A stretch of DNA of 64,000 bases from Stratiolaelaps scimitus (taxonomy: Eukaryota; Arthropoda; Arachnida; Mesostigmata; Laelapidae): contig JABWDB010000009.1 in NCBI GenBank assembly GCA_019614645.1, forward strand, positions 9,095,501-9,159,500. Direction: 5' to 3'. The notes beneath the pieces were generated by a model. That model saw nothing but the letters and a program-made list of their open reading frames with translations, did not search any database and was not told where the DNA came from. Each line of letters begins with the position of its first letter. Positions within the stretch are counted from its first letter, which is position 1. Below, one piece after another: positions 50,629-62,182 of the stretch. The translations under genes were made by a program, and so were the position numbers.

Positions 50629-50941
50629 AATTCGTCTTTACCCACCATGTAAGCGTATTCATCTGCGAGATAGGCAGGCGCAAGGGTGTTCACTTATGTA
50701 CTACATTTCTCTTGTTCTCTCAGCCCCTGAATCGGGGAGATTAAGCCCCGTTACCAGCAGAGGCAAGCCTGTTTCCCACGAGCATACAGGATAGTGATGC
50801 ATGGATGCATCTGCGCGCTGTTATTGATCAGTGTTGTGTACGCTTGTGCTCAATATGCTCTCCGCTGCCAAACGGAGCTTATATATATATATAACCTATT
50901 GGTCGTTCTGTCAAATATGCTAGTTCTCATATCCATCATTG

Positions 50942-50990
50942 ATGACTAACGTAACCATTCTTCTGTTCGCTTCTGATCAATGCATTTCAG
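50942..50990 (+). promoter_or_regulatory. 3' splice site upstream of MARCHF5
   Basis: A branch-point-like gactaac (50944-50950), a pyrimidine-rich stretch and tgcatttcag ending at 50990 form a complete acceptor. The exon would start at 50991, 56 nt before the start codon. The frame of the start codon is closed upstream by TGA at 51035-51037, so the intron interrupts the 5' UTR, not the coding region. Confidence 0.75.
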
Positions 50991-51046
50991 CCGACCGAAG
51001 CAATCGATTGCTCACTACGAGCTCCAAGATGCGATGACCCACCCGG
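50991..51046 (+). other. MARCHF5 5' UTR segment with two upstream ATGs
   Basis: The first upstream ATG (51029-51031) starts a minimal frame of Met-Arg-stop ending at 51037, with A at -3. The second (51034-51036), with G at -3, opens 14 codons that stop at 51076-51078 and so overlap the main start in another frame. The main ATG has C at -3 and A at +4, a weaker context. Confidence 0.7.
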
Positions 51047-52096
51047 ATGACCCGGTGTTCCTCGATGGAGCAGCTTGACAACATATTGACCGACTTCGGG
51101 CCGGAAGGAAAGCTGTCACCGTCGCCGAGCGGCAGCTTACTCTCCCCTGACGGTGGAACTCCAACAGCTATAGGCGCTGATCGTACCAGCTTGCCATCGA
51201 GCGCGGAACAGACCGATGGGCCGACGAGAGAGGCGAGTACCGGCCGGCAATGCTGGGTGTGCTTCGCCTCGGAAGACGACGACCGCGACGCTTCGTGGGC
51301 CAGCCCGTGTAAGTGTCGCGGGGCCACAAAGTGGGTACATCAGCGTTGCATACAGCGGTGGATTGATGAAAAGCAGGGAGGCACCCCATCGACGATTGTC
51401 GCCTGTCCACAGTGCAACGCCGACTACGTGATCGTGTATCCGAAATACCCACGATCCGTCTATATACTCGACCGGATCGATCGTACGGTACTTCGTGTGT
51501 CGCCGTTTCTCGCCGCTGGCGTCGTCATGGGATCGATCTATTGGAGCGCGGTGACGTTCGGCGCGGTCACCGTTCTTCAGGTGCTCGGTTACAGAGACGG
51601 ACTGAAATATATGGAGAGCTCGGATCCATTCTTTCTGCTCGTGGGCCTGCCCACAATTCCTACGGGCTTGCTGCTGGCCAAAATGGTCCCGTGGGAGGAG
51701 TGCTTACTGCGAATCTGGCTGCAGAGATCGACGGGCCTCAAGCAGTTCCTCGGCCGGATGACAGGTTTGCCGGGCGGTAGCCAGGTCGCGCGCGCGAGTC
51801 CCCAGGAGCACCTGATGAACTCGCCGGGCTTCAGCGATGCGATGAATGCTACTCGGCTAATCTGTTCGGCTCTGTTCTTGCCCACGATCTCGACGTTGCT
51901 AGGGCGAGTCCTGTTCCCGAATATGAGCTCCGGTGTACAGCGCGCATTTCTCGGCGCTATCATCTTCTCGATTGTGAAGGGCTTTCTCAAGATCTACCTT
52001 CGGCGGGAACAGTACGTGCGTCAGGCCAAGAGGAAGGTGCTCGATTATGGAACAACGCCGAACGGATCAGTGGGCTCCGGTCCGCAAGCCGTATGA
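51047..52096 (+). CDS. MARCHF5: MARCHF5 (MITOL), RING-CH E3 ubiquitin ligase of the mitochondrial outer membrane
   Basis: The 349-residue protein is intact. A RING-CH (C4HC3) domain binds two zincs through C69, C72, C88, C90, H98, C101, C120 and C123, with the family's CRCRG-like turn (CKCRGATKWVHQRC). Four hydrophobic segments follow at about 152-181, 195-213, 268-290 and 299-317. The first contains GSIYWSAVTFGAVTV, nearly the vertebrate sequence, and the second PTIP. The family is known to sit in the outer mitochondrial membrane and to ubiquitinate dynamics and quality-control proteins such as mitofusins and DRP1. Human MARCHF5 has 278 residues; this protein has about 55 extra at the N-terminus, rich in Ser, Pro, Gly and Thr, and a short C-terminal extension. 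The start at 51047 is the first ATG after an in-frame TGA; Met7 (51065, G at +4) is an alternative. No intron interrupts the coding region. No neighbour is linked to it. Confidence 0.97.
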   Translation: MTRCSSMEQLDNILTDFGPEGKLSPSPSGSLLSPDGGTPTAIGADRTSLPSSAEQTDGPTREASTGRQCWVCFASEDDDRDASWASPCKCRGATKWVHQRCIQRWIDEKQGGTPSTIVACPQCNADYVIVYPKYPRSVYILDRIDRTVLRVSPFLAAGVVMGSIYWSAVTFGAVTVLQVLGYRDGLKYMESSDPFFLLVGLPTIPTGLLLAKMVPWEECLLRIWLQRSTGLKQFLGRMTGLPGGSQVARASPQEHLMNSPGFSDAMNATRLICSALFLPTISTLLGRVLFPNMSSGVQRAFLGAIIFSIVKGFLKIYLRREQYVRQAKRKVLDYGTTPNGSVGSGPQAV

Positions 52097-54339
52097 TACG
52101 TTTACGAGTTCAGACCGCGCGCACAACACGTCGAGCAGCATCTTATGCCGGCTGAACACACTGAATGACAATACATCAAATGTACATAATCACACGGAGT
52201 GACACCTGCCGCGTATGGAACACATCAACCCCTTCCTCTATGGCGCCCACACCAGCAGGACATCGCTAGCGGTCTCCGCAACAAAAATAGATCTTGCCAC
52301 ATTAGCCAACGCCTAGCGTTAGCGCCACAGGCCACACTGCATCCGCCGTCACCACCTGCCACCTGCCAGCAGCTACTGCCCAGGGCGGTAAAGACGTTCG
52401 CTTTTGAGGTCGACTCTCCTACTGAAATTGATGTTCACGAGCTGTGATAGCAAACAGTGTAGCGACACGGTGGCCTATTCCCCTTACCTTGTTCCTGCTG
52501 CAGCGAGCCGCCCATCGGTCGGGTTAAGCAAGAAACGTAGGGTTCGTACGGACGACGTCAGTGAAAATGGCTTGTACACAATGTGTGTACTTTATGTCTC
52601 ATCTAATCATAGCCAACTGACAGACATTAATCGAATTTTGGAGTGGCTGGTTGGTTAGCTGCGATGATGGATGACGCTGGGGCAATTCGCTGTTTTAAAT
52701 AGGGCGATAGTAACGGAAATGAAAAAGCCCTATGAAACACTGCCGCAATTGAACGGGGACACCACAAAAGCACACACACACACAGACATACGAGCGTAAT
52801 ATGCCTCTGCTCATTCCAGATTGTTGTACAATACCGTTATACTGTTGAATGATATCGGAGGAAAATATCGCCTTCTCTGCATGGGAAGATACTGAAACGT
52901 GACCACAGGAAGGCCCTAGTGGCTTTCCAATCGTAACTGCAGCATAGCGAGGGTGAGATACTCGACGCTCGCCCTGTGGACAATAATTTCGCCAACCATT
53001 AATGACTGTCAAGCTACATGGATGCTTCGGGTTTGCCATGGCTTCCAGAGCAGCTGCAGCAATGTTGGAGAACGCGACTCTGTGATGGGGAAACGCGAAC
53101 CCAATATAACTAGCGCCGCATCGAGTCTTCCGCGAGTTCACTGCCGCCCACGAACGGAATATCGGAGGCGTTCTCATCCAATCAGCCGAGATGCTAACGT
53201 TGATGCGATAACTTCGCATGAAATAGCAGACACCCGACCGTGCTGGACGCAGGTGCACCTCCGCAAGAGGAAGAGACACATTACCGTTTGAAATGAAGCC
53301 AAATGTGAGGCGAACGAGGTCGCTTTCACAGATACACGCCTAATTCTATAGTATATGATCTTGCCCGGCAGCAGGCATCTTCGATTTGGAGATGGACGTC
53401 TCAACACCATACGTCCACGCCACACCTTAGCGAGACGATCAGAGTTTGAACCAATGACAGATCTTATTGCGTGTTCGCAGGGTTACACGCCATCATAACA
53501 ACAACTGCTCTGGTTAGCGACGTGAGTCAACGACGTAGTTCAGCATCAACTAATCCGTCATACCCTGTATGAACAGCACGAGGAAAATCCCGACGCTCTC
53601 GGTCACACAGCAGGTCGCAGCGGTAGCAAGAGGGGGCCTACAGAGCATAACGTACAATAGAACGTGGTCTCCCTCCCTCGCTGCTTGAATCTGCTTTTCA
53701 GTCGAATCATATTGGAACATTGAAGCATAATCATAATCATCAACTAGAATCGACAAATAATCGCCAGACGTTCCCTCTTCGTGCAAATGAATACGTCGCC
53801 CGTAGATCCCGGAGACGCGTATGTCAACTGTTCTATTCTGTACGTGTAACGGCAACCAGCGCCACACGGTGCAAATCCATCTTCAAGCTTTAATGTGTGA
53901 CGGCTGCGTTTATACAAACGTTCGTGTGACGAAAACCCTTTTGAGTTATGGAGCACGGGTGTACACTATCTTCGCTTCTCGCGAGAGCTCAGTACGTTCG
54001 GGTTGGGCCAGGTCGCTTTGAACACTAAGAGCGGCATGAAGCGATCGGAAGCAGACGGGAGACTCGATGGCCAGCGAGGTCACTCACGAATTACTTTGCG
54101 CACGGCTGGCGACGGACGATGGGACCCAGTTGTCTCCTGGCTGACCGTTCGCCGGCTTTGCCGCTGGCGGGTGTTGCCCAGTTGACCATCAGTCGAAATC
54201 ATTCACCGTGACGCGTCGTGAACGCAGACATCTGCTTCTGTTGTGCTGCTAAATCGGTCGTGAGGCCCACCGCTACGGGCACTGCCAACGAGGGCGCGTG
54301 AACGTCAAAAACCAGCTCCCATCTCCATACGCCACAGCA
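52097..54339. other. MARCHF5 3' UTR and downstream sequence
   Basis: The 3' UTR begins here, but its end is unclear. By eye I find no canonical AATAAA until 54625-54630 and 54663-54668, about 2.5 kb after the stop. Either the 3' UTR is long or a variant signal is used. A (CA)n tract lies at 52771-52784. The minus-strand frame of 194 codons at 52695-53279 has no recognisable content. Confidence 0.5.
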
Positions 54340-54375
54340 TACACACACACACAGACACACACATATATATATATA
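54340..54375. repeat. (CA)n-(TA)n compound microsatellite
   Basis: About ten CA units with one GA interruption pass into six TA units. The same CA-to-TA order is seen at 60151-60179. Confidence 0.88.
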
Positions 54376-56136
54376 GCCTTACAACACGTACTGCGCTATA
54401 CAGAATCTCGTGTAGGCCGTTAGGACAGGCGTAGAATGGCTGAAAGCAAGCTCACAATATGTAGGTCCTGCTGCATGTTACGAAGAGCAGCCGGTCACTC
54501 TTCTCTAGGTTGATATACACAGCAACACATAATACTATAAATCACTGGGGGAGGCAGCGACTAAAGATGGCCTGTTCCAGTTTGCAATCAGAGTTCCCTC
54601 GCGTTGTTTTACGACATTTCCCCTAATAAATAGAAGTACTCGATATAGCTCTACCGAGAGAAGAATAAATATGTGAGCAGCGCGGAGCAGCACCTCCAAT
54701 TCAGGCGTTTTTAATTTTCAACAGAAACAACACGTTAAGCTCGTAGACAACTGCAGAGTGTCAGCACCTGGCCGTCTCTACCGTGTGTGTGTATGACCTA
54801 TCGTAAAACGCCTCTCGGGTCTACTCTGCTAGTGTCTCGTAGTGCCGATCCGTCGGCTCAAAACGAATGACTGGCGGGCCCTTCGACGCTTGTTGACTTG
54901 GGGGCCAACCTGTGTTCGGCGAGGTGGGGATCGCGCGCGCGCGCGGTCGTTGTGCACCCAAACGCCGGTGGCGTCGACCAACACGTAACGAATTCGATAA
55001 ACGGGTCTCCGCACCCGCTCAGCGTTCGCTCGCTCGTCTACACCAGCCCCCCCGCTTCCACTGCACTAGCTCCACGCTACCATTGGACTGAGGCACAAAC
55101 GAGAAACACCGAAAGGAGAGACGATCGCGGTTGTACGAGAGGCGGCGCCTACTCCAGCCAGAGGGACTCCATCGAAGAAGAGGTCTAACGGCGCCGCAGC
55201 AAACTCGCAAACTGCTCCCGGTCGCACCCCGGTGCGAGGCTGCTGCTGCAGAAGAGAAAGGCAAAAGCCAGGCAAGGCAAAGGCCCCACTGCCGTTGTCC
55301 GCTTAGTCCTGCCACTACCCCCTGAGCCCCTGAGGCCACTGGAAAACCGCACAGTAGAGTCAACTACGGAGCGGGAGGCTTTTTATGTTGCTGGCTCGAC
55401 CGCTCCAATTTGTATTATTCCGCCCGCTGTTGCCCCCCAGTCCGTGGCCTCCCGTACGAAGCCACAAGCTGATAGCGGAGACAGAGGCACACTTAGAATA
55501 TAAATAGAAGAAACACCTCCTCGAGAGGCTGAGGCGGATTTGCAGGGGTGGGCCATGTGAGCGGAGTTGGCGTAGAGGAACGGCTGAAAGGATCCTATTA
55601 TATTATTGTGTATTGCCAGTCATCTATGATGACGTCTATAAGTCGGCGAAGCGTGCGACGATGGAATCGACTTTCTATAATACTATTGCTCACTGCATGT
55701 TTGCAAACGGGAGCCTCAGAAATTGAGACATGCCATTTCGTGTTGCTTGAAGTGTCCCCCACATGACCGAGATTGACATTCGGCGTATTTAATACCTTTA
55801 AAAACGCACTCATTAATAATATATGTATTTATTTCCTACCATAGCTATCGAAACTGGTAACCAATTGAAAACAAAGGTCCGAACGTTTTGTTGTAGATGG
55901 ACACGTCACGTGGTGGCAATTGCCGTTCAGTATTTGACCGCAAACCATTTATCGGTAAGTAACTTGTACCTTAGTAAATAGCGTTTCTTTACGGAGATTA
56001 CAAATATGGGAACGATTATCTCCTTGAACCCCCTCTAAGAGGATTTCCCTTTGCCTCTCGGCAGGGTTCATTATCCACTTTATCTAATTTCTCTGCCAAA
56101 TACTAACATTGGCCTAATCTATAATACCTAATAGTT

Positions 56137-56139
<3 letters not shown>
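54376..56139. other. Non-coding stretch with a CpG-rich core
   Basis: Two AATAAA signals at 54625 and 54663 could end a plus-strand transcript. The GC-rich core (about 54890-55500) contains (GC)7 at 54932-54945 and a TATAAATAG sequence at 55499-55507. Open frames on both strands resemble nothing I know. Confidence 0.45.
54932..54945. repeat. (CG)7 alternating tract, Z-DNA-prone
   Basis: Fourteen bases of perfect alternating CG, rare in DNA that undergoes CpG decay. Another CG-alternating run (about 10 bases) is near 59783-59792. Confidence 0.85.

Positions 56140-56169
<30 letters not shown>
56140..56169. repeat. (TA)15 microsatellite
   Basis: About fifteen perfect TA units. Confidence 0.92.
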
Positions 56170-56172
<3 letters not shown>

Positions 56173-59100
56173 AAATAAAATAGCTAAGTATACAGCTTGT
56201 CGTAAATAGCAGAACATCTTTCTGCCTCTATGATTCTTCGTGCGACTGCCTGTGTATGTGCAGTCGTGTAATCCGACCAGACTCAATAGTTATTCCTCCC
56301 GGCTCTCCGCTCGGCACTGACAAAGGACCGATCTCATTGTAAGCAGGCCGAGACGTTGGTTTGTGAATAGGAGATTAGGCTAGACAACTGCTCCAGCGTC
56401 CGGAGATCGGTGGGGCCGGGGTCGGGCCTGGCCTGCTGGGGCCTGCCCAGGAACGCCCCTACTCAAGGTGCAGGGGGCCTCCGTGCATTTCCCTTGAGTC
56501 TCTTCGCGCCCCTCCACGAACGACGCTGGCGATAGCTGCAACGGTAGCGTTGCCGTCCGTTGCCGAGGTCGTTCCATGTAAGAGTATGCGCGAACCACAC
56601 ACAGTACTTGTCCTGCGCGGTTGGCTCATCCTGCGCCGTCGCCCTCATTCTCAGCTAACGGCCCTTGCAGTCGAGTCGGGTGAGCCCGAAAGCAGCCAGC
56701 GACACGGAGCGCCCGGAGTGCCGGCAAATACTCGTTCGGCCTGTCCTGCCTCACCCGCTAGCAGCGAGCCGGAGTCCCGAAGCCGCGAATCGTAGATTGC
56801 TACTGCTGCTGTCGTTGCCGTTGTGCATGCGCGCTTACTTTCCTGCCACTGAAGGGATTCTTGGCCGGCAACCACTCATGGCCGCAGCGCGGCCTGAAGC
56901 AGCAATCGAGCGAGCAGCACACACAAGGTGTCGCCTGCACCCTGCTCGCCTCCTCCCCCCACGTTGCCACTGAGAAAGCGATATATTCGAGGTTTAGCGG
57001 AATGGGTCGACCATTTGCGCCTCGTTTGTGGACTCTCCCCAGCGCCCATAGGCTATACACCTCTAAATAGTTATTGTGTGAAAGCAGCGGGACGCGGCGC
57101 TGGCATTCGACGGGAAAACAGAGGAACAGAGGGAAGGCGAGAGAGAGAGAGAGAGATAGAGTAAACCCCAAATTGGAATCTCACCTTCGTTTGTACAGCC
57201 ATCGCCTTTCGCTCTCTAGGCGTATGTTTCTCCTATGGTGGATACGACAGGCGCGGATGGCAGTATGCCAGCAGACGTCGGCGCAACGTGACGCAGACAA
57301 AACACATTAACGTGTATATCACGGTTCGTTGCAGAGGGGGGAGGCCAACGCGACGCAGACATATTTGATCATGATATGGCGATGATAACGGTAGAAGTGA
57401 CAATTGCTGCCAATCTTCACTGTTGGCCTGCTTGTGCAGGACTGTTTGCCTATTGGCCTGGAAAACTTGCGTTCGTATTGATTTAGCTTTATACAAGTTC
57501 TTTGTAGGACGAAGGACAAACGAAGAGATAGCATTCGCCTCAAGTTTTTGTTTTCTGTCAGATCGCGGGGAGACGCTTTATTTGCGATCAAGTCGCAAAT
57601 TGAAAACAGCTCCGTTGCCATTTCGTTTGAGGGTTTCGTCGACGCTCGATAGCGTTAAGCCTAATGTTTGCGATCTTCCAGCTGACGCAGCTGCGTTCTC
57701 CTCACAGTCCCCTTCCCCCTTCCAGCAGTGTCACAATCTAAGCACAATCTTCATCAACATCCCACCTGCTAACGCTGCCCCGGAGAAAGCCACATAACGA
57801 CAATGGTCCATCTGCGCGACAGCTTTCTCCAACCTGAAAACGATATCCACCTTCCTCGGATAGTGCGAATTAGTAAGGGCGATCTGCGATCTACGCAGGC
57901 GCTGTTACCGCCGAATCAAAAGGCTCCGAGGCACAGACAGCGTCCGCTTGGCGGGTCCGTGTGTATCTGCCGATGTTTGTAAGTGAATTTGAATACTCAG
58001 CACATCACATTGAAACAAGAATAGAACACAGACTAATTAGTAAAACTACGAACGGTTTCGCATTACGGCTCCCGGAGTTCTGTTTCTTCATCTTCTTCAC
58101 ACGTTCCTAATAGCCTTTGTAGCCTTCAGTAGGTTCGTCAAGAGCTCGAGCTTGGAGCATTTATCGGTTCGTCCGATTCTTCTACGAAATTTAAATAAAA
58201 TAGATAACATATATATTAGTACTTCTCGAGCATACTTCCCTGTCTATCTGTCTGTCCTCCTATTCAAGTATAGGCCGAACAATAACTCAGCAATACCTCA
58301 GCCCTCTTATAATCTGGGCGTTCGTGCTTCGTAACTTCGCCACGCCAGATCCGAGATGATGTAACTGGGATTCTATCACTCGTTTGATCTCTATCACTGC
58401 TCGTCAAAATTTCGGTGGAGGATTCTCAAAGCAACAGTCACTTCTCCCTCCCCGTTCCGCCGTCTCGTTAACAGTCAAGCTTTGTATTCAATTGCAGCCA
58501 CGTCTCGCTTCGCATCGTCGTCGAGTGATCACTCTAACAGTGTTCGATTGGCAACAGAGTTTGTTGTATTGAGACAAACAATGAAGAGAGAGAGAACGTA
58601 GTCTTTACAAAATGACAATCGACAGCCCGATCGTTGTTGGTAAGCAGCCGGCAGCTGGCAACGAGAGCTGGTCACGCTTGGCAACGGTGACATCATACGT
58701 GGCGTTCGGCATCAATAGAGCAATGGCAAAAATGACGCTGATGGTATCGCAGAAGTACGGCGCACGGGTTGAAGGGTCACACTCGGGGGTGGACGCCGAG
58801 ACGACAACATATCGCATCGAACACGACCGCTATAATGGACTGTCCGCATTGGAGACGTGCGTGTGGGTGACCAGTATTTCACCACTTCACTGTCTATATG
58901 GTTGCATCCGGTTGAGGGTAAGGGGCTTGCGGAGGAATAACTGGACGTGGCGGGGGGGGGGTGACCTTCGACGCGCCGGAACCTCCATACGTCGTCCTGC
59001 GGCACAGTCTGATTTGCTACAAAATTTCACTACTGCTCGGAGCAGCGGTGAGCAACTCATTAATCGACTTGCCACCGTCATCCAGCCACCCTCGTCACCG

Positions 59101-60150
59101 TTAACATCGTACGAATGTATTGGTACCATCGCAATTGCTATAATGATAATGATTCCAATGCGAATCGCGAACTCTGTCATCCGCGTAATCGTCACATGAC
59201 GAAGCGTCCCATGGATGACTCGCCACGTTCAATTGGCAGTATGAACGACTGGCAGTGGCACATTGATGATATATTATTAATTTTATCTCGTTGTTTATCG
59301 AGTCCCAAGCGGGCAGGGCAACGCGGACGAAAGGTGGAGAGAGCGACCTAGCAAACAAACGAACACGCACCCAAAGATAGATTTGTTTATGAGGAGGACA
59401 TCGATGCGGCAGCTATCTAGCTATGAACAAGAATGAATAGCCTTCAAGGCGTCAACAACAGCAGTATCGACAGTTTGGCGAAGCAGCAGGTCTTTGCAAT
59501 ATACTATAATATGTGCTGTTGGTATAATTGTATATTCGCCTTATTTGCATAATGCTTGCCAGCTGCCGTTGGGAAATGAGACAGCGATCACCGCCGTAAG
59601 GCCGAATATCCAAAATCTAATAGGATACATCATACTATATTAAGGATATAGCTTAATAATACAAACTATTCTATATGTGGAAACTAGGAAACTAACGAAC
59701 TATGATAGTTTATCCATACTAGCTCCTACCGATCTAATTACCACCCGAACTAGGAGAACATCTTCCTGTGCAGGCGCACACACGCGCGCGCGTACGCTTC
59801 GAGTCATTAATTTCAAAAATTCGACACACTTTTCGTCATGATAGGCTCTTAGCTACCTTTTAAGCTCTTGCTGCCTTGTATTGCATGGTACGCATTCAAT
59901 ACGCCCGAACAGGCGCACTTCCTGTTGGGATTACATGACAAATAGCGACAAGGGCCTGCTGCTTCTTGGAGATACAGACGGCGATCCTACGCGAGCAAAC
60001 AGCTTGGGGGCGGCTGTACACGACTTATAATCTGTTTTCATGCCGCCTCGCCATAAATGTGTTTAGTTAATAAGAACGTATCATAGTATTTAGTTATGTA
60101 CAACATTGCATAGATGTACGAGTACATTTATATGCAATTATTAGTAGTCG
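56170..60150. other. Non-coding stretch, no gene recognised
   Basis: A GC-rich patch at about 56380-57170 ends in a (GA)n tract (57139-57157). G10 lies at 58952-58961. A plus-strand frame of 195 codons at 58612-59199 overlaps minus-strand frames of about 100 codons and has no recognisable domain. A donor-like tttgtaagtga occurs near 57977. Confidence 0.5.
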
Positions 60151-60179
60151 TACACACACACACATATATATATATATAT
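60151..60179. repeat. (CA)n-(TA)n compound microsatellite
   Basis: About six CA units followed by eight TA units. Confidence 0.88.
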
Positions 60180-60225
60180 TCTAATCGCTCCTCAAGACTC
60201 GTCATCATTTTCTATATGCTATTAC

Positions 60226-60630
60226 TTGCGCCGCCTGCAAATGTTTAAATTATGTTTACAATACATCGGTGATTCATGGTCGAATCTCGTCCGATATTCC
60301 CCATCCGGTCCATTAATGAACTGGCTAGCTAAACAATTGTATCTGAGATCAGAGAGTGTATTAGAAAGGATACTCAGGAGTCTACCAGAGGCTGATCCGC
60401 GCCACCGGGACAAGCGCGCAGGATCCTTGCTTCCGCAGCGTCTTTCCCTCGCTGTGCAGAGGCAGAGAGGCAATGTCATCGCCTCCCTCGGGGGACGAAG
60501 ACGCCCTCGGCCTGACACTCTGTCCCCAATTATAGAATATTTACATTTTGTTCAACTAATTAATAACCCGTTCAGAACGATACAACGGGTGCATAGCAGT
60601 CCAGTGATGGGCCATGTCATACTCAAGTAA
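60226..60630 (+). pseudogene. Open frame containing dispersed repeat copy B; decayed mobile-element protein suspected
   Basis: A 134-codon frame includes RLSLAVQRQRGNVIASLG (from about 60439), whose DNA matches copy A at 46362. Before it the product reads as a plausible helical segment (ESVLERILRSLPEA). I do not recognise the family. Two copies in non-coding DNA that share a translatable block suggest a transposon-encoded protein, but the frame might be chance outside the shared part. Confidence 0.35.
60447..60516 (+). repeat. Short dispersed repeat, copy B
   Basis: 38 bases (60447-60484) are identical to 46362-46399. Similarity then weakens but continues about 30 bases with a 2-base indel. 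Confidence 0.7.
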
Positions 60631-61342
60631 CTCATGACTTCCGTAGCAACGAACTGTGAAAAATCCGTACAACGTTCAATGGTTCTTGCCAATCATTTCA
60701 AGTGAGCGAATGATTGAATTATCGAACCCGTCACTTTGTGGGTTATTTCAGGCTTTTGCAATCGGGAATTGCCGATGTTTCTATCGAACACAAGGTACAC
60801 AAATGTACAATTTATTAATTATTATAATTAATATTATTTTAATTGCAGCGAGTGAAAACGACGCCAGCCATCTGTGATCAGTTTTGTCATCTGAAGTAAC
60901 CATTCAGCGATGAAGTCCTATACAATTCAGTAATCAGGCTTTCAAGATTTCAGGCCACTAACGGACCTCGCTATCCAGCTACATGAATTCGCCTTCTTTT
61001 CGTGTTAGTCCACTTTGGACATGGTACAATATATAAATCCGTCCATGTCAGGTCACTGTTCAAGATCAGCTAAACATCGTAAACATCATCAGTAGATGTT
61101 CAGGGGGATAACTCTCCTCAGCTCATCACCAGAAACAAGAAATATAAGCCACTTTGTGTGATTTCCATTTTGTCAAACACGCTCCGTCATACTATCGTGC
61201 CAGCAGCGACAATGTTTGGTAATTAATCGTTTGCCGGCTTAACGTGTCGCACGTCGAGTCGCGAGCTGGCCGTTTCTTGCTTCTTCACAGGGGAGCACGG
61301 CGACACAGCTATTATAATAACTCCTGACCTCAACCGCCACAT

Positions 61343-61343
61343 G

Positions 61344-61374
<31 letters not shown>

Positions 61375-61394
61375 TATATATGTGTGTGTGTGTG
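61343..61394. repeat. (TA)n-(TG)n compound microsatellite
   Basis: About eighteen TA units with one interruption pass into seven TG units. Confidence 0.92.
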
Positions 61395-61756
61395 ATGAAA
61401 CTTTTCCGCTGTAGTGATTAACCCACCTGGGGCCATAGCAAGCACATGGGTGTGCGTGTGTATTAGTTGGTTAGTCTGTCTGCGCGTGTGCTCGGAGTTG
61501 GGCCGAGCCTAGGCTTAGTTACTATAGATGATGGGATAAGTGGCAGAATTCTTGAAATGTTGTCAACTTTGCCGACCACTACTTCCGATGTTATTAGTGA
61601 AGACCTAGCCTGACTTCATCTCGCGTGCTATGAGACGCCGCGAGCGAATAATATAGTTATATACCGAGTGCGGCATAATATCAACTGGTGCATTTCAATT
61701 TGCTTTTGCTAAATACCGACTGAGCCATACGCCCATCGGTGTGGCTTTGTTTATTT

Positions 61757-61809
61757 AATAATAATAATATATTTATATATATATATATATTTAGAGAGAG
61801 AGAGAGAGA
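61757..61809. repeat. (ATA)n-(TA)n-(GA)n compound microsatellite
   Basis: Three repeat types in series. The TA-to-GA junction repeats the pattern at 8519-8562 and 26603-26646. Confidence 0.92.
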
Positions 61810-62182
61810 TTAAGCAAAAAGTTCGCTCCTGACTCACTGCCAACATTTAAGCCCCGAACTCGTATTCGTGTACACGTTGATACTGTGGGCGTGTCGGTGC
61901 GTGTACAGCCTCAGTATTGTTATCTTAAATGCGATTGTGTCCGCTTTGCTTCATCTTCAAACAACCGTTGACTTTGCACAAGGACACTGAGGTAAGGTTA
62001 ATGCTCTCGTCAGATGAAGCCACCCCCGAGCGGACTCGCCTTGAATTTTATGAAGCGACCTCATCCTCTGGCTGCCGCCACAGACAGCGCTATAGTGTCG
62101 CTGCTCGATAACTATTCTTGTCTCGCCTTCTCGTCGTGTAACGGAGAAACCCATGTTGGGAGTTCACTAAGTCAGTACAGAC

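Larger units (their letters stand above)
60631..62182. other. Non-coding stretch with two long microsatellites
   Basis: AT-rich sequence without recognisable genes. It holds the TA/TG tract at 61343-61394 and the ATA/TA/GA tract at 61757-61809. Confidence 0.55.

Noticed and set aside
58612..59199. 195-codon plus-strand frame
   Set aside because: It crosses a G10 homopolymer, overlaps minus-strand frames and has no motif.
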